Shown here piece by piece: positions 35,751-45,965 of a stretch of 64,000 nt of DNA. Numbering within the stretch: the stretch's first letter is position 1; every line of letters starts with the position of its first letter. The DNA is from an uncultured Clostridia bacterium (GTDB taxonomy: Bacteria > Bacillota > Clostridia > Christensenellales > CAG-138), in assembly GCA_944366945.1 (NCBI GenBank), contig CALVWJ010000004.1, forward strand, positions 87,612 through 151,611, read 5' to 3'. Under the pieces are notes generated by a model. The model was not told the origin of the DNA. It made no database searches and saw only the letters and a program-made list of their open reading frames with translations. The translations under genes and the position numbers were made by a program.

Positions 35751-36373
35751 ACGAGTTTCTCCGTCAAAGCGAGGATATCTGCGCGCACAGCCTCCGGCGT
35801 CCGATCGCCATCCACTGTTTTCAGCAACCCTTTCGCCTCATAGTAGGTGATCAGCGGCTGCGTTTGCCGTTCATAGACCGCTATTCGGTTACGCACGGTT
35901 TCCGGCTTGTCATCATCGCGGATAAACAACGGTGACCCACACTTTTCGCATGCATCTTTATCGTACATGGAAGCATGGTAACCCGTTCCGCATCCAGTGC
36001 ACATCCGCCGCCCGCTAATGCGCTCTATCAAGCGTTCCGCTGGCACATCGATGTTGATGACCATATCGATTGGTGAGATCGCCGCGAGCGCATCTGCCTG
36101 CGCGATGGTGCGGGGGAACCCGTCAAAAAGGTATCCTTGACTACAATCGGCCTCCTGGATTCGGTTTTTGACCATACCGATGATCACTTCATCCGGAACC
36201 AGCTCACCCCTGTCAATATAGCCCTTTGCTGCCTTGCCAAGCGGCGTTTCCTCACGGATTTCCCTGCGCAACATTTCACCTGTGGAAATATGCGCAATAC
36301 CATAATGCTCGCTTACCTTTTCCGCCTGGGTGCCTTTTCCGGCACCCGGCGGTCCTAAAAAAATCAGTTTCAT
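35747..36373 (-). CDS. adk: Adenylate kinase, zinc lid form
   Basis: Interconverts ATP + AMP and 2 ADP. The P-loop is GPPGAGKGTQAEKV (residues 7-20), the AMP site has TGEMLRREI and DGFPRTIAQADAL. The lid has the Gram-positive zinc site CTGC ... CEKC (Cys-x2-Cys-x13-Cys-x2-Cys). The 208-residue length is slightly short. It lies between secY and map, the classical spc-operon position. Confidence 0.97.
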   Translation of the reverse strand: MKLIFLGPPGAGKGTQAEKVSEHYGIAHISTGEMLRREIREETPLGKAAKGYIDRGELVPDEVIIGMVKNRIQEADCSQGYLFDGFPRTIAQADALAAISPIDMVINIDVPAERLIERISGRRMCTGCGTGYHASMYDKDACEKCGSPLFIRDDDKPETVRNRIAVYERQTQPLITYYEAKGLLKTVDGDRTPEAVRADILALTEKLV

Positions 36374-36389
36374 GCGGCATATCCCCTCA

Positions 36390-37742
36390 TCATCCGAGGA
36401 AGCCCTTGTAATGGCGCATGAGCATCATGGATTCAAGCTGCGTACTGGTTTCGAGCGCAACGCTGACCATGATGAGCAGGCTGGTCGGGCCAAACGCAGT
36501 GGAAAGGCCAAAGGAGCCGAGCACCACCGTCGGGACGATCGCGATGATCATGAGGAAGAACGCGCCAAACAGCGTCAAGCGGTTGCTGATTCGGCCAAGG
36601 TATTCGCTCGTGGGACGCCCAGGGCGAATGCCCGGGATAAAGCCGCCATTCTGCTGAAGATTCTTGCTGATCTCGATCGGATTAAAGGAGATCGAGGTGT
36701 AGAAATACGCGAACCCTACAATGAATAGCGCGTAAACGATGTAGTAAATCACCGTTCCGGACGCAAGGTACTGCATATAGAATTTCGTAAACCAGCCTAC
36801 GCTTTCGATGCTGATTGTCGCATCTTGCGCATATGCTTGCATCGTCGAAATTCCGGCAGCATCGACGATCTGCAGGATCATGATCGGAACCTGGATGATC
36901 GTCATGGCGAAAATAAGCGGCATTACGCCATTGGCATTTGCCTTAAGCGGGATGTTGGTGCTTTGCCCACCATACATCTTCCTGCCTACAACACGCTTTG
37001 CATATTGCACCGGAATGCGGCGCTCTGCGCGATCCACAAGCGTAACACCCGTGACCAGCACAAGTACCACCACGAGGAGCACCGGCAACAGCCACCACTG
37101 ATAGGCGTTGCCCGTAGCGACGTTCGGGCTAATGACACCGCCAACATACTGGATGACGGTTTGCGGCACACTGGAGCAGATCGATGCGAAAATGAGCAGG
37201 GAAACGCCGTTGCCAATGCCCTTTTCCGTGATGCGTTCGCCCAGCCAAACCAGGAAGGCGGTACCTGCGGTGCAGATAATGCCGATCGTCGCATAGGTAA
37301 AGAACGTGGGGTTCGTGAGCAACGTTTGGCCATCTACGTTCACGCTCTGCAGGCTCGCCACGATGCCGATGCTCTGCACCAGCGCGAGGCCGATGCCCAG
37401 ATAGCGCGTGATCCGTTCGATCTTCTGCCTGCCATCCTCTTCCTTGGAAAGCCGTTCCAAAGAGGGGATTGCAATCGTGAGCAGCTGCACGATGATTGAG
37501 CCCGTAATATAGGGCGAAATACCCATCGCAAAAATGCTGAACTGGCTCAGCGCGCTGCCCGAAAGCATGCTGAGGAATCCAAGCGCGTCATACTGTGCGA
37601 TCAAGGATTCCATCACGCCGCTGTTTACGCCAGGCACGGGGATGAAGGAACCGAACCGGTAGATCACGATCAGAAGGAGCGTGAAAAGCATCTTGGTCCG
37701 GATGTCCTTAATCTTCCATGCGTTGACAAGCGTCTTAAACAT
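36390..37742 (-). CDS. secY: Preprotein translocase subunit SecY
   Basis: The 450-residue protein is the central channel of the Sec translocon, with ten predicted membrane helices. Recognisable parts are the opening LVNAWKIKDIRTKMLFTLLL, the first periplasmic turn FIPVPGV, the plug/helix-2 region SGSALSQFSIFAMGISPYITGSIIVQLL and the cytosolic loop FIPGIRPGRPTSEYL near residue 355. Its start overlaps the rplO stop by one base. Confidence 0.98.
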   Translation of the reverse strand: MFKTLVNAWKIKDIRTKMLFTLLLIVIYRFGSFIPVPGVNSGVMESLIAQYDALGFLSMLSGSALSQFSIFAMGISPYITGSIIVQLLTIAIPSLERLSKEEDGRQKIERITRYLGIGLALVQSIGIVASLQSVNVDGQTLLTNPTFFTYATIGIICTAGTAFLVWLGERITEKGIGNGVSLLIFASICSSVPQTVIQYVGGVISPNVATGNAYQWWLLPVLLVVVLVLVTGVTLVDRAERRIPVQYAKRVVGRKMYGGQSTNIPLKANANGVMPLIFAMTIIQVPIMILQIVDAAGISTMQAYAQDATISIESVGWFTKFYMQYLASGTVIYYIVYALFIVGFAYFYTSISFNPIEISKNLQQNGGFIPGIRPGRPTSEYLGRISNRLTLFGAFFLMIIAIVPTVVLGSFGLSTAFGPTSLLIMVSVALETSTQLESMMLMRHYKGFLG

Positions 37743-38182
37743 CAGACCACCTCAGCAGTTCCGCCCGCGGCCTCGATGGCTTTTTGGGCTGTCTCCGAAA
37801 ACTTCGCAGCCTTCACATCCAAACGCTTGGTGAGCTCGCCGCGGCCCAAAACCTTGAGGCCGTCCTTCTCGATTTTGCTGATGATGCCCATTTCCTTGAG
37901 CAGCTCAGCCGTAACTGTCGTGCCATCTTCGAGGCGGTTGAGCGCCTCAACGTTCACGACAGTGTATTCCTTTGCAAAAATGCTGGTAAAGCCACGCTTG
38001 GGCAAACGGCGCGCAAGGGGCATCTGGCCGCCTTCAAAGCCGTTCTTCTTGCTGCCGCTGCGGGCCTTCTGGCCCTTATGGCCTTTTGCAGAGGTTTTGC
38101 CCAAACCGGAGCCGGTACCGCGGCCAACGCGCTTTCTTGCCTGCGTTGCGCCTTCTGCGGGCTTTAACTCATGTAATTTCAT
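37742..38182 (-). CDS. rplO: 50S ribosomal protein L15
   Basis: A late-assembly large-subunit protein of 146 residues. The glycine-rich arginine N-terminus ([26 protein letters not shown]) and [17 protein letters not shown] are diagnostic. The C-terminal globular part ends [12 protein letters not shown]. The TGATG overlap with secY and the 14-base gap from rpmD place it in the spc segment of the operon. Confidence 0.98.
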   Translation of the reverse strand: MKLHELKPAEGATQARKRVGRGTGSGLGKTSAKGHKGQKARSGSKKNGFEGGQMPLARRLPKRGFTSIFAKEYTVVNVEALNRLEDGTTVTAELLKEMGIISKIEKDGLKVLGRGELTKRLDVKAAKFSETAQKAIEAAGGTAEVV

Positions 38183-38196
38183 GCTGTACCTCCGAA

Positions 38197-38376
38197 TTAG
38201 ACTTCTTCGACCCGAACCAGGTGCTTTACCTTAAAGATCATCCCGCGGATGGCAGCGTTGTCCGGCTGCACCACGGTGCTGTTGGTCTTCTTCAAGCCCA
38301 ACGCCTTTACGGTCGCCTGCTGATCCTTTAGGGCGCCGATGGTGCTCTTTACGAGCGTTATCTTTAAATTAGCCAT
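38197..38376 (-). CDS. rpmD: 50S ribosomal protein L30
   Basis: A 59-residue large-subunit protein beginning [20 protein letters not shown] and ending [12 protein letters not shown], the short bacterial L30. I start at ATG 38376, preceded by GGAGGGA. The longer frame overlaps rpsE and is not needed. Order rpsE-rpmD-rplO is the conserved one. Confidence 0.97.
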   Translation of the reverse strand: MANLKITLVKSTIGALKDQQATVKALGLKKTNSTVVQPDNAAIRGMIFKVKHLVRVEEV

Positions 38377-38389
38377 TGCTTCCCTCCTG

Positions 38390-38893
38390 TTAGCCGAGAA
38401 TCTCTTCAACGGTCTTGCCGCGGAGCTTCGCGATCTGTTCGGCCGTGCGCAGCTGGGTCAAGCCATCGATGGTAGCCTTGACGCAGTTGGCCGGGTTGTT
38501 GGAACCAAAGCTCTTGGTGCGGATATCCTTGATGCCGACCATTTCGAGCACAGCACGCGCGGGGCCGCCCGCGATTACGCCGGTACCCTCTTCAGCCGGG
38601 AGCATGCGCACATGGCCCTTGCCGAATTTGCCTTCAACTGCATGCGGGATCGTCGTGCCAACGATCGGCACCTCAACGAGATGGCGCTTTGCATCTTCGA
38701 CGCCCTTGCGCACAGCCTCCGGGATTTCAGCAGCCTTGCCCAGCCCTACGCCGACATGGCCGTTTTCATCGCCCACAACCATGAGCGCGGTGAAGCGGAA
38801 ATTCTTGCTGCCCTTGGTGACCTTCGCAACGCGGTTGATGAAGACAAGCCTTTCCTTGAGTTCCATGGTGGATGTATCAGTACGCTTCTGCAT
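38390..38893 (-). CDS. rpsE: 30S ribosomal protein S5
   Basis: S5 supports decoding fidelity and mRNA unwinding at the small-subunit entry tunnel. The 167 residues contain the double-stranded RNA-binding domain ([37 protein letters not shown], about 12-48) and [31 protein letters not shown]. The start at 38893 follows TAAGGAGGT. Confidence 0.98.
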   Translation of the reverse strand: MQKRTDTSTMELKERLVFINRVAKVTKGSKNFRFTALMVVGDENGHVGVGLGKAAEIPEAVRKGVEDAKRHLVEVPIVGTTIPHAVEGKFGKGHVRMLPAEEGTGVIAGGPARAVLEMVGIKDIRTKSFGSNNPANCVKATIDGLTQLRTAEQIAKLRGKTVEEILG

Positions 38894-38904
38894 GTCTTAC
38901 CTCC

Positions 38905-39273
38905 TTAGAATTCCAGGCCGGCTTTGCGCGCGCCTTCGGCAACTTCCGCCACACGGCCGGTGTAAAGATAACCGCCGCGGTCGAAAACGACCTCTTTCAC
39001 GCCCTTATCCAGCGCCCGGCGGGCTACAAGCTCACCCACCAGGTTGGCAGCTTCCTTCTTGTTTTTCCCTTCCAGCTGCCCCTTGATCTCTGCATCCAGC
39101 GTAGACGCAGCAGCAAGGGTATGCCCGACTTCGTCGTCGATGACCTGCGCGTAAATGTTGTTCAAGCTACGATATACGTTGAGCCGCGGCCGCTGTGCAG
39201 TGCCTTGAATGTGCCTGCGGGTACGTACATGCCTTTTCTTGCGCACAGAGTTTTTATCTACTTTTGAAATCAT
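38905..39273 (-). CDS. rplR: 50S ribosomal protein L18
   Basis: A 122-residue 5S rRNA-binding protein. It has the basic start [33 protein letters not shown] and the C-terminal [28 protein letters not shown]. It lies 11 bases upstream of rpsE and 22 bases after rplF. Confidence 0.98.
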   Translation of the reverse strand: MISKVDKNSVRKKRHVRTRRHIQGTAQRPRLNVYRSLNNIYAQVIDDEVGHTLAAASTLDAEIKGQLEGKNKKEAANLVGELVARRALDKGVKEVVFDRGGYLYTGRVAEVAEGARKAGLEF

Positions 39274-39295
39274 ATTGCTACTCCTTCTCTACGCA

Positions 39296-39835
39296 TTACT
39301 TACCGGTCTTACCAACCTTGCGGCGAACGGTCTCGTAGTCATACTTGATGCCCTTGCCCTTGTAGGGTTCCGGCTTACGCCACTTGCGAATGTCCGCTGC
39401 CACTTGGCCGACCTGCTGCTTGCTGATGCCTTTTACGATCACCTTGTTCGGGGTGGGGCATTCAAAGCTGATGCCGGACGGCGGGGTGATTTCAACGGGA
39501 TGGGAATATCCCAGGTTGAGCACCAGTTTCGTTCCCTGCATCTGGGCGCGGTAGCCAACGCCGTTAATATCCAGGTTTTTCGAGAAACCCTCGGTTACGC
39601 CAACAACCATGTTGTGCACAAGGGAGCGGGTCAAACCGTGCAGCGCGCGGTGCTCCTTGGAATCGCTCGGGCGTTTTACGGTCAAAACGCCATTTTCCTG
39701 CACGAGTTCCATTGCAGGGGAAAGGTTCTCCGTCAGCGTGCCCTTCGGGCCTTTTACAGTTACGGTGTTGCCGTCACCGACCGTGATTGTCACTCCGCCG
39801 GGAACCGTGATCGGAAGTTTTCCGATTCGTGACAT
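39296..39835 (-). CDS. rplF: 50S ribosomal protein L6
   Basis: A 179-residue protein at the factor-binding stalk base. It has two copies of the L6 fold and the signature [25 protein letters not shown] at its C-terminus. The start [20 protein letters not shown] is conserved. The ribosome binding site is GGAGGTG. Gene order rpsH-rplF-rplR matches the spc operon. Confidence 0.98.
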   Translation of the reverse strand: MSRIGKLPITVPGGVTITVGDGNTVTVKGPKGTLTENLSPAMELVQENGVLTVKRPSDSKEHRALHGLTRSLVHNMVVGVTEGFSKNLDINGVGYRAQMQGTKLVLNLGYSHPVEITPPSGISFECPTPNKVIVKGISKQQVGQVAADIRKWRKPEPYKGKGIKYDYETVRRKVGKTGK

Positions 39836-39870
39836 GTGTTACACCTCCAAATTTGTATTGGTTTTCTTTC

Positions 39871-40272
39871 TTACCAGACGTATGCGAGCACTTCGCCGCC
39901 AACGCCAAGCTTGCGTGCTTCGCGGTCGGTCATCATGCCACGGGAAGTGGAAATGATGGCGATTCCGAGGCCGTTGAGCACCTTGGGGAGCTGATCCTTA
40001 CGCGCATACACACGCAGGCCAGGCTTGCTGATGCGCTTTAAGCCGGTAATGACCTTTTGCTTATTGGGGCCATATTTTAAATCAATGTGGATATATTTCG
40101 CTACGCCATCTTCACGCAGGTCATATCCTTTAATGTAGCCCTCCTGCAACAGGATCTCCGCGATCGCCTTTTTAACGGTGGAAGCGGGGACGAGCACGTC
40201 GTTGTGCTTTGCAACGAGCGCATTGCGGATACGGGTGAGCATATCAGCGATGGGATCGGTAATAACTGCCAT
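39871..40272 (-). CDS. rpsH: 30S ribosomal protein S8
   Basis: A 133-residue central-domain assembly protein. It begins [23 protein letters not shown] and ends [27 protein letters not shown], both invariant features. S8 is the spc-operon autorepressor in E. coli; whether it acts so here is not visible. It follows the zinc-type rpsN by 24 bases. Confidence 0.98.
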   Translation of the reverse strand: MAVITDPIADMLTRIRNALVAKHNDVLVPASTVKKAIAEILLQEGYIKGYDLREDGVAKYIHIDLKYGPNKQKVITGLKRISKPGLRVYARKDQLPKVLNGLGIAIISTSRGMMTDREARKLGVGGEVLAYVW

Positions 40273-40296
40273 TTGTTTCTCCTCCTTTCGCCAAGC

Positions 40297-40482
40297 TTAC
40301 CAGCTTGCCTTGCGCACACCGGGGATTTCGCCCTTGTACGCGAGTTCGCGGAAGCAGATACGGCAGATGCCGTACTTGCGCAGCACAGAGTGCGGACGGC
40401 CGCAAATGCGGCAGCGGGTATACGCACGGGTAGAATACTTCGCAGGGCGCGCCTGCCTAATTTTCATACTGGTCTTTGCCAC
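40297..40482 (-). CDS. rpsN: 30S ribosomal protein S14, zinc type (type Z)
   Basis: A 61-residue small-subunit head protein. The zinc knuckle Cys24-x2-Cys27-x12-Cys40-x2-Cys43 ([20 protein letters not shown], then ICF) defines the type Z form typical of Bacillota, in contrast to the longer zinc-free form. It sits between rplE and rpsH. A zinc-free paralogue is not in the window. Confidence 0.98.
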   Translation of the reverse strand: MAKTSMKIRQARPAKYSTRAYTRCRICGRPHSVLRKYGICRICFRELAYKGEIPGVRKASW

Positions 40483-40496
40483 GATTGCTTCCTCCT

Positions 40497-41117
40497 TTAC
40501 GCCTGAACAAACGGCATGCCCATCAGCTTGAGCAGCTCTTTGGCTTCTTCGTCGGTCTTTGCGGTCGTTACGAACACGATGTCCATGCCGCGGATCTTAT
40601 CGACGTCATCATAGTTGATTTCGGGGAAGATCAGCTGCTCTTTCAAGCCCATGGCATAGTTGCCGCGGCCGTCAAAGCTCGTGTCGGAAATCCCGCGGAA
40701 GTCGCGCACACGGGGCAGAACGATGTTCATGAGCTTGTCGGCGAAATAATACATCCGGTCGCCGCGCAGCGTAACCTTTGCGCCGATGTTCATCCCTTCG
40801 CGAACTTTGAAGTTTGCAACGGACTTCTTCGCCTTGGTCACAACGGCCTTCTGGCCGGCGATCTGGGTGAGCTCATCCAGCGCGCTTTCAATCCCTTTCG
40901 GATTGTCCTTCTCGGAGCCAAGGCCCATGTTAAGCACGATTTTCTCGAGCTTCGGTACCTGCATCACGTTCTTGTAGCCGAACTTTTCCTTGAGCTGCGA
41001 GACGATCTCCTCGTTATACTTCACCTTGAGGCGGGCGGCCTCAGTGAACGGCTTGGCTTCCGCTGCATTCTTTTTCTTCTTGGCGGGCGCCTGGGAAGCG
41101 TTATCTTTCTTAGCCAC
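40497..41117 (-). CDS. rplE: 50S ribosomal protein L5 with N-terminal extension
   Basis: L5 binds 5S rRNA and contacts P-site tRNA. The core is standard ([39 protein letters not shown] ... [24 protein letters not shown]). The product is 206 residues instead of about 180 because of a Lys/Ala-rich N-terminal tail ([20 protein letters not shown]) with no counterpart in Bacillus; disorder and rRNA binding are likely. The start follows AAGGAGGAA. Confidence 0.97.
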   Translation of the reverse strand: MAKKDNASQAPAKKKKNAAEAKPFTEAARLKVKYNEEIVSQLKEKFGYKNVMQVPKLEKIVLNMGLGSEKDNPKGIESALDELTQIAGQKAVVTKAKKSVANFKVREGMNIGAKVTLRGDRMYYFADKLMNIVLPRVRDFRGISDTSFDGRGNYAMGLKEQLIFPEINYDDVDKIRGMDIVFVTTAKTDEEAKELLKLMGMPFVQA

Positions 41118-41138
41118 TTATGAGTTCCTCCTTCCGCC

Positions 41139-41483
41139 TCAGTCAATATCCTTGCCGCACTTCTTGCAGACACGGATGTTCTTGTTCTTCTGTTTGCCAT
41201 CCTTGGTGGTCACAACCTCGATGCGGTGGCCAACGCGGGTGGCTGCGTTGCATTTGGGGCAAATCAGCATCACGTTGGAGGCATGGATGGTGCCTTCCTT
41301 CTCGATGCGGCCGCCCTGCTCTCCCTGCCTGCGCGGCTTGACATGGCGCGTGACCATGTTGACATTCTGGACGACCAGGCGCTCTTCCTGCGGGAACGCG
41401 ACCATGATCTTGCCCTTCTTGCCTTTATCTTTGCCGGCGATTACGACGACGGTGTCGTCCTTCTTAACGTTGAGCTTTTTCAT
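41139..41483 (-). CDS. rplX: 50S ribosomal protein L24
   Basis: An assembly-initiator of the large subunit, 114 residues with an N-terminal KOW domain (KKDDTVVVIAGKDKGKKGKI) and RPRRQGEQGGRIEKEGTIHASNVML-type central region. The C-terminus has two CxxC knuckles (CPKCNAATRVG and CKKCGKDID), a zinc-binding variant frequent in Gram-positive L24. It lies between rplN and rplE as usual. Confidence 0.97.
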   Translation of the reverse strand: MKKLNVKKDDTVVVIAGKDKGKKGKIMVAFPQEERLVVQNVNMVTRHVKPRRQGEQGGRIEKEGTIHASNVMLICPKCNAATRVGHRIEVVTTKDGKQKNKNIRVCKKCGKDID

Positions 41484-41499
41484 TTCTCTCGTTCCTCCA

Positions 41500-41868
41500 T
41501 CAGAGCACTTCGGGCGCCAGGGACACGATCTTCATGTAGTCCTTCGCGCGAAGCTCGCGTGCGACAGGCCCGAAAATACGGGTGCCGCGGGGTTCCTTTT
41601 TATCGTTGATGATCACGGCTGCATTGTCGTCAAAGCGAATGCTGCTGCCGTCCGGGCGCTGCGTTGCCGCAACCGTGCGCACAACGACCGCCTTCACAAC
41701 GTCCTTCTTCTTCACGGCGCCGCCGGGAGAAGCAGACTTCACGGACGCGACAATCACGTCGCCGATGCTTGCGCTCTTGCGATACGAACCGCCCAGCACG
41801 CGGATGCACATAATCTCTTTCGCGCCGCTGTTGTCCGCAACCTTCAATCTGGTTTGTGGCTGAATCAT
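41500..41868 (-). CDS. rplN: 50S ribosomal protein L14
   Basis: A 122-residue large-subunit interface protein beginning [20 protein letters not shown] and containing [10 protein letters not shown] and [28 protein letters not shown], the family signature. L14 also receives the silencing factor RsfS at the subunit interface. It lies 18 bases after rpsQ. Confidence 0.98.
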   Translation of the reverse strand: MIQPQTRLKVADNSGAKEIMCIRVLGGSYRKSASIGDVIVASVKSASPGGAVKKKDVVKAVVVRTVAATQRPDGSSIRFDDNAAVIINDKKEPRGTRIFGPVARELRAKDYMKIVSLAPEVL

Positions 41869-41886
41869 TGCTTACTCCTTTCCGGC

Positions 41887-42147
41887 TTACTTCGCCTTCT
41901 CGACGATCTCAACAAGCCGCCAATGCTTATCCTTGCTGATCGGGCGGGTTTCCATGATCTTCACGGTATCGCCGATGCCGCATTCATTGTTCTCGTCATG
42001 CGCCTTAAACTTGCGGGTGCGGTTGACCATCTTGCCATACAGGGGATGGCGAACCTTCGTTTGAATGGCGACGACGATCGTCTTATCCATCTTATCGCTT
42101 ACGACAACGCCGGTGCGGGTCTTGCGGTAACCTCTTACTTGTTCCAT
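41887..42147 (-). CDS. rpsQ: 30S ribosomal protein S17
   Basis: An 86-residue OB-fold protein of the small subunit. [21 protein letters not shown] and [29 protein letters not shown] are the classical S17 blocks. I begin at ATG 42147 (MEQVRGYRK), preceded by AAAGGAGAAA. The in-frame ATG six codons earlier lies before that site. Confidence 0.97.
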   Translation of the reverse strand: MEQVRGYRKTRTGVVVSDKMDKTIVVAIQTKVRHPLYGKMVNRTRKFKAHDENNECGIGDTVKIMETRPISKDKHWRLVEIVEKAK

Positions 42148-42168
42148 TGGTATTTCTCCTTTCACCCG

Positions 42169-42369
42169 TTACTCGGCTGCCTTGAGTTCGCGCTCACACA
42201 GGAGCGTCTTAACCCGGGCAACGTCCTTCTTGCATTCGCGGATCCGCTGGGGGTTTGCGAGCTGGCCGGTCGCCAGTTGGAAGCGGAGGTTGAAAAGCTC
42301 CTCCTTGAGCTCCTTTTCCTTGGCAACGAGCTCCTGGGTGGAAAGTTTCCTCAGTTCATTCGCTTTCAT
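42169..42369 (-). CDS. rpmC: 50S ribosomal protein L29
   Basis: A 66-residue two-helix protein at the exit-tunnel rim, a docking site for trigger factor and [23 protein letters not shown] and [31 protein letters not shown] are typical. It overlaps the rplP stop by four bases (ATGA). Confidence 0.98.
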   Translation of the reverse strand: MKANELRKLSTQELVAKEKELKEELFNLRFQLATGQLANPQRIRECKKDVARVKTLLCERELKAAE

Positions 42370-42797
42370 TGCTCTTCGCCTCCTGCCTCAGTCTCTTTCT
42401 TGGCGATCTTACATTTAAGGGGCAGCTTGTGCATGGCAAGCCGGAGCGCTTCACGCGCAATCGACTCATCAACGCCCGCAATCTCGAACATCACGCGGCC
42501 GGGCTTGACGACTGCCACCCAGTATTCCGGGGAGCCTTTACCGGAACCCATGCGGGTTTCCGCCGGCTTTTCGGTCACAGGCTTGTCGGGGAAGATCTTA
42601 ATCCAGACCTTACCGCCACGCTTAATGTAACGGGTCATCGCGATACGCGCTGCTTCGATCTGGTTGCTGGTTACCCACGCGGGTTCCTGCGCAACGAGGC
42701 CGTATTCGCCGTAATTGATGGTGTTGCCGCGCATGGCCTTACCGGTCATGCGGCCGCGATGCACTCTCCTGCGCTTTACTCTCTTAGGCATCAACAT
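42366..42797 (-). CDS. rplP: 50S ribosomal protein L16
   Basis: A 143-residue large-subunit protein near the A-site t[26 protein letters not shown], then [43 protein letters not shown], are invariant features. The start is ATG 42797 (nine bases after GGAGG) or the ATG two codons later; longer frames run into rpsC. It is followed by rpmC with a four-base overlap. Confidence 0.98.
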   Translation of the reverse strand: MLMPKRVKRRRVHRGRMTGKAMRGNTINYGEYGLVAQEPAWVTSNQIEAARIAMTRYIKRGGKVWIKIFPDKPVTEKPAETRMGSGKGSPEYWVAVVKPGRVMFEIAGVDESIAREALRLAMHKLPLKCKIAKKETEAGGEEQ

Positions 42798-42811
42798 GGT
42801 TCTTTGCCTCC

Positions 42812-43456
42812 TTACGCTTTCTTCTGTCGGTTGAGCACTTCGCCCTTGTAGATCCACACCTTGATGCCGATACGGCCATAGGTGGTATGCGCTTCCGCGA
42901 AACCGTATTCGATGTCCGCGCGCATGGTCTGCAGCGGGATGGAGCCCTCATGGTAGCCCTCGGTGCGCGCGATTTCCGCGCCGCCAAGGCGGCCGCTGCA
43001 CATGAGCTTAATGCCCTTGGCGCCGGATTTCATCGCGCGGCCCATCGCCTGCTTCATCGCACGGCGGAAGGAGATGCGCTTCTCCAGCTGCGCCGCAATG
43101 GATTCGGCAACGAGCTGTGCATTTGCATCGGGGTTCTTAACCTCCATGATGTTCACGTTCACGGGCTTGCCGATGAGCGCGGAAACATCCGCCTTGATGG
43201 CATCCACGCCAACGCCGCCCTTTCCAATCAGCACGCCGGGGCGCGCAGTATGGATGCTGACCGTGACCTTACCAGCGGCGCGCTCAATGTCAATCTTGCT
43301 CACGCCTGCTGCGTAGTGGGCTTTCTTCAAATGCTCCCGAATCTTCGTATCTTCGATCAAGAAATCGGAAAATTCCTTCTTGGAGGCATACCAGCGGGTG
43401 TTCCAATCCCGGATTACGCCTACGCGGAAGCCATTCGGATTAACTTTTTGTCCCAT
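42812..43456 (-). CDS. rpsC: 30S ribosomal protein S3
   Basis: S3 lines the mRNA entry tunnel. The 214 residues comprise a KH domain ([23 protein letters not shown], the GxxG loop) and the C-terminal domain with [24 protein letters not shown] and [17 protein letters not shown]. The start [20 protein letters not shown] is conserved. It sits between rplV and rplP. Confidence 0.98.
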   Translation of the reverse strand: MGQKVNPNGFRVGVIRDWNTRWYASKKEFSDFLIEDTKIREHLKKAHYAAGVSKIDIERAAGKVTVSIHTARPGVLIGKGGVGVDAIKADVSALIGKPVNVNIMEVKNPDANAQLVAESIAAQLEKRISFRRAMKQAMGRAMKSGAKGIKLMCSGRLGGAEIARTEGYHEGSIPLQTMRADIEYGFAEAHTTYGRIGIKVWIYKGEVLNRQKKA

Positions 43457-43468
43457 ACTTTACCTCCC

Positions 43469-43855
43469 TTACTTCGCCTGATCCAGGATGATGGTGATGT
43501 GGCTCGTGCGCTTGCGGATGCGCGATGCGCGGCCTTGTGCACGGGGGCGGAACCGCTTGAGCGTGGGGCCCTGGTTTGCATAGACCTCAGCCACATACAA
43601 TGTATCTGCGGAAAGATCAAGGTTGTTTTCCGCATTCGCAATGGCGGAGTTGAGGAGCTTGAGAACCGGCTCGCTCGCCGCTTTGGGGGTATACATCAGA
43701 ATCGCCTGCGCTTCTTTTACCTGCTTGCCGCGGATCAAGTCGATCACGACCTTGACCTTGCGCGAAGAAATGCGCACATAACGGGCGATTGCGTGGGGGC
43801 GCTTATCGGCGTTGGCCTTGCGCGCCGCGCTCTTTTCTCTAGACCTAGTTGCCAT
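43469..43855 (-). CDS. rplV: 50S ribosomal protein L22
   Basis: L22 reaches into the peptide exit tunnel and is a known site of macrolide-resistance changes. The 128-residue product has [29 protein letters not shown] and the long beta-hairpin ending [18 protein letters not shown] charged N-terminal tail ([19 protein letters not shown]) is slightly long. I see no obvious insertion in the hairpin. Confidence 0.98.
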   Translation of the reverse strand: MATRSREKSAARKANADKRPHAIARYVRISSRKVKVVIDLIRGKQVKEAQAILMYTPKAASEPVLKLLNSAIANAENNLDLSADTLYVAEVYANQGPTLKRFRPRAQGRASRIRKRTSHITIILDQAK

Positions 43856-43872
43856 GATTCGCTTCCTCCTTC

Positions 43873-44154
43873 TTATTTTCCGCCCGTGGACTTCTCGGAG
43901 CCCCTGTGGCCGCGGAACGTACGGGTGGGCGCGAACTCACCCAGCTTGTGGCCTACCATTTCCTCGGTCACATAGACCGGGACATGCTTTCTTCCATCGT
44001 GCACGGCAATGGTGTGACCAACCATATCCGGGAAGATGGTGGATGCACGGGACCATGTCCGAACGACGGTCTTCTTGCCGCTCTCGTTCATATCTTGAAT
44101 GCGTTTGAGCAAACGCGCTTGAACAAACGGGCCTTTCTTGACTGACCTGCTCAT
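43873..44154 (-). CDS. rpsS: 30S ribosomal protein S19
   Basis: A 93-residue small-subunit head protein that pairs with S13. [19 protein letters not shown], the motif [46 protein letters not shown] cover nearly the whole protein and identify it. Spacing to rplB upstream is 20 bases and to rplV downstream 17 bases. Confidence 0.98.
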   Translation of the reverse strand: MSRSVKKGPFVQARLLKRIQDMNESGKKTVVRTWSRASTIFPDMVGHTIAVHDGRKHVPVYVTEEMVGHKLGEFAPTRTFRGHRGSEKSTGGK

Positions 44155-44174
44155 TGATTGACTCCTTTCGCCTC

Positions 44175-45008
44175 TTACTTGCCGTTCCTGCGACGCACGA
44201 TGAACTTATCGTTAACGTTCTTGGTCTTGCGGGTCTTATATCCCAGCGCCGGCTTACCCCACGGGGTAACAGGGCCGGGGCGGCCGATCGGGCTCTTGCC
44301 TTCGCCACCGCCGTGCGGGTGATCGCACGGGTTCATGACGGAACCGCGCACCGTGGGCCTAAAGCCCATGTGCCGCGTGCGGCCCGCTTTACCCAGCATG
44401 ATGTTGGCATAATCCACATTGCCAACCTGGCCGATGGTAGCGCGTGCGTTCATGGGCACCAGGCGAACTTCGCCGCTCGGGAGCCGGACCTGCGCATAAG
44501 CGCCTTCCTTTGCCATCAGCTGCGCTGCGTTGCCCGCGCTGCGCACGAGCTGCGCACCTTTGCCGGGGCGGAGTTCGATGCAGTGGATCATCGTGCCGAC
44601 CGGGATCTGGCGGATCTCCATGGCGTTGCCGACCTTGATGTCCGCGCCTTCGCCGGAAACCAGCGTGTCGCCTACCTTGAGGCCGAGCGGGGCGATGATG
44701 TAGCGCTTCTCACCATCCGCGTAGTGAAGCAGAGCGATGTTCGCGCTGCGGTTGGGGTCATATTCGATCGTGGCGACCTTTGCAGGCACGCCGTCCTTAT
44801 TGCGCTTGAAGTCGATGATGCGGTACTTGCGCCGCGCGCCGCCGCCGCGATGGCGCACGGTGATCCGTCCCTGGTTGTTACGGCCGCCAGTTGAGCGCAG
44901 GTCTTCCAGCAAGGATCTTTCCGGCTTGGTGCAGGTGATTTCCTCATAGGTGGAAACCGTCATAAAGCGCTGGCCGGGAGTCGTGGGTTTAATCTTTTTG
45001 ATTGCCAT
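44175..45008 (-). CDS. rplB: 50S ribosomal protein L2
   Basis: L2 is needed for subunit association and peptidyl transfer. The 277-residue protein has [28 protein letters not shown] and the conserved [29 protein letters not shown] with the essential His in the GGGEG loop. The start [19 protein letters not shown] is preceded by GGAGGC. Position between rplW and rpsS is canonical. Confidence 0.98.
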   Translation of the reverse strand: MAIKKIKPTTPGQRFMTVSTYEEITCTKPERSLLEDLRSTGGRNNQGRITVRHRGGGARRKYRIIDFKRNKDGVPAKVATIEYDPNRSANIALLHYADGEKRYIIAPLGLKVGDTLVSGEGADIKVGNAMEIRQIPVGTMIHCIELRPGKGAQLVRSAGNAAQLMAKEGAYAQVRLPSGEVRLVPMNARATIGQVGNVDYANIMLGKAGRTRHMGFRPTVRGSVMNPCDHPHGGGEGKSPIGRPGPVTPWGKPALGYKTRKTKNVNDKFIVRRRNGK

Positions 45009-45020
45009 GGTCTTGCCTCC

Positions 45021-45317
45021 TTACTGCGCGATGCTGTCGAAGAACTCAATGCCCTTGGAGTCCTTCTTAAGCTTCACATAGGCTTTCTTGGTGGAAGGGC
45101 GCCGGCCCTGGTGGAGGCCCTGCCGCTTCATCTTGCCAAGGTTGTTCATGGTATGGACGCTGTCCACCTTAACGCCAAAGATCGCCTCGATAGCCTGCTT
45201 AATTTCGGTCTTGTTGGCTTTCTTATCCACGATGAAGGTGTAAACCTTGTCGGCAAGATGGTCGTAGCTCTTCTCGGTGAGAACGGGCTTTAAAATAACG
45301 TCATGGGGCGTCTTCAT
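45021..45317 (-). CDS. rplW: 50S ribosomal protein L23
   Basis: A 98-residue protein at the exit-tunnel opening that binds trigger factor and SRP. DVILKPVLTEKSYDHLADKVYTFIVDKKANKTEIKQAIEAIFGVKV is the family core, and the C-terminus carries the extended loop (MNNLGKMKRQGLHQGRRPSTKKAYV). It overlaps the rplD stop by one base (TAATG), suggesting translational coupling. Confidence 0.98.
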   Translation of the reverse strand: MKTPHDVILKPVLTEKSYDHLADKVYTFIVDKKANKTEIKQAIEAIFGVKVDSVHTMNNLGKMKRQGLHQGRRPSTKKAYVKLKKDSKGIEFFDSIAQ

Positions 45318-45937
45318 TATACGTACACCTCCTCGATCTTGGCGACCGCATCCTTGGTGAGGATCAGCGTGTCGTACTTTAGGATTTCATACACGTTCAG
45401 CGTGCCGACCAGCGTCGTCTTCACGCCCGGGATGTTCGCCGTTGCGCGCTCCACGATCTCATCCTTTTCGGGAAGGACCACAAGCGCCTTCTTTACGTTC
45501 ATCGCGTTGAGCACCTTGACCATTTCCTTGGTCTTCGGGGCGCTGATGTCCAGCGCATCGTAAACGATGATGTCGCCATCGCTCACCTTGGAGGAAAGCG
45601 CGCTCTTCATCGCAAGGCGCTTTACCTTCTTGTTGACGCTCTGCCGGTAATCGCGCGGCTTGGGCGCGAATACCACGCCGCCGTGGGTGAAAAGCGGCGC
45701 GCGGTTGCTGCTGTGGCGGGCGCGGCCGGTGCCCTTCTGGCGGTAGATCTTGATGCCGCCGCCGCGCACTTCTGCGCGGGTGAGCGCGCTCTGCGTGCCC
45801 TGGCGCTGATTGGCAAGATAGGCCTTAACCACCGCGTGCAGCGCGGAAGTGTTGGGCTCGATGCCGAAAATGCTCTCTTTGAGCTCAAGCTCGCCGATGC
45901 TCTGCCCGGCGATGTTATACAATGCTACGTTTGGCAT
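45317..45937 (-). CDS. rplD: 50S ribosomal protein L4
   Basis: A 206-residue protein with a tunnel-lining loop. [47 protein letters not shown] is the L4 loop, with [23 protein letters not shown] after it. In E. coli L4 represses the S10 operon through its leader; a leader of about 200 bases precedes rpsJ here, so similar control is possible but unproven. Confidence 0.98.
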   Translation of the reverse strand: MPNVALYNIAGQSIGELELKESIFGIEPNTSALHAVVKAYLANQRQGTQSALTRAEVRGGGIKIYRQKGTGRARHSSNRAPLFTHGGVVFAPKPRDYRQSVNKKVKRLAMKSALSSKVSDGDIIVYDALDISAPKTKEMVKVLNAMNVKKALVVLPEKDEIVERATANIPGVKTTLVGTLNVYEILKYDTLILTKDAVAKIEEVYV

Positions 45938-45965
45938 TTCACGTTCTCCTTTCGCTCGCGGTTCC

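Noticed and set aside
40990..42630. A 546-codon plus-strand open frame across the ribosomal cluster
   Set aside because: It is antisense to rplE, rplX, rplN, rpsQ, rpmC and rplP, all secure genes, and its translation resembles nothing.
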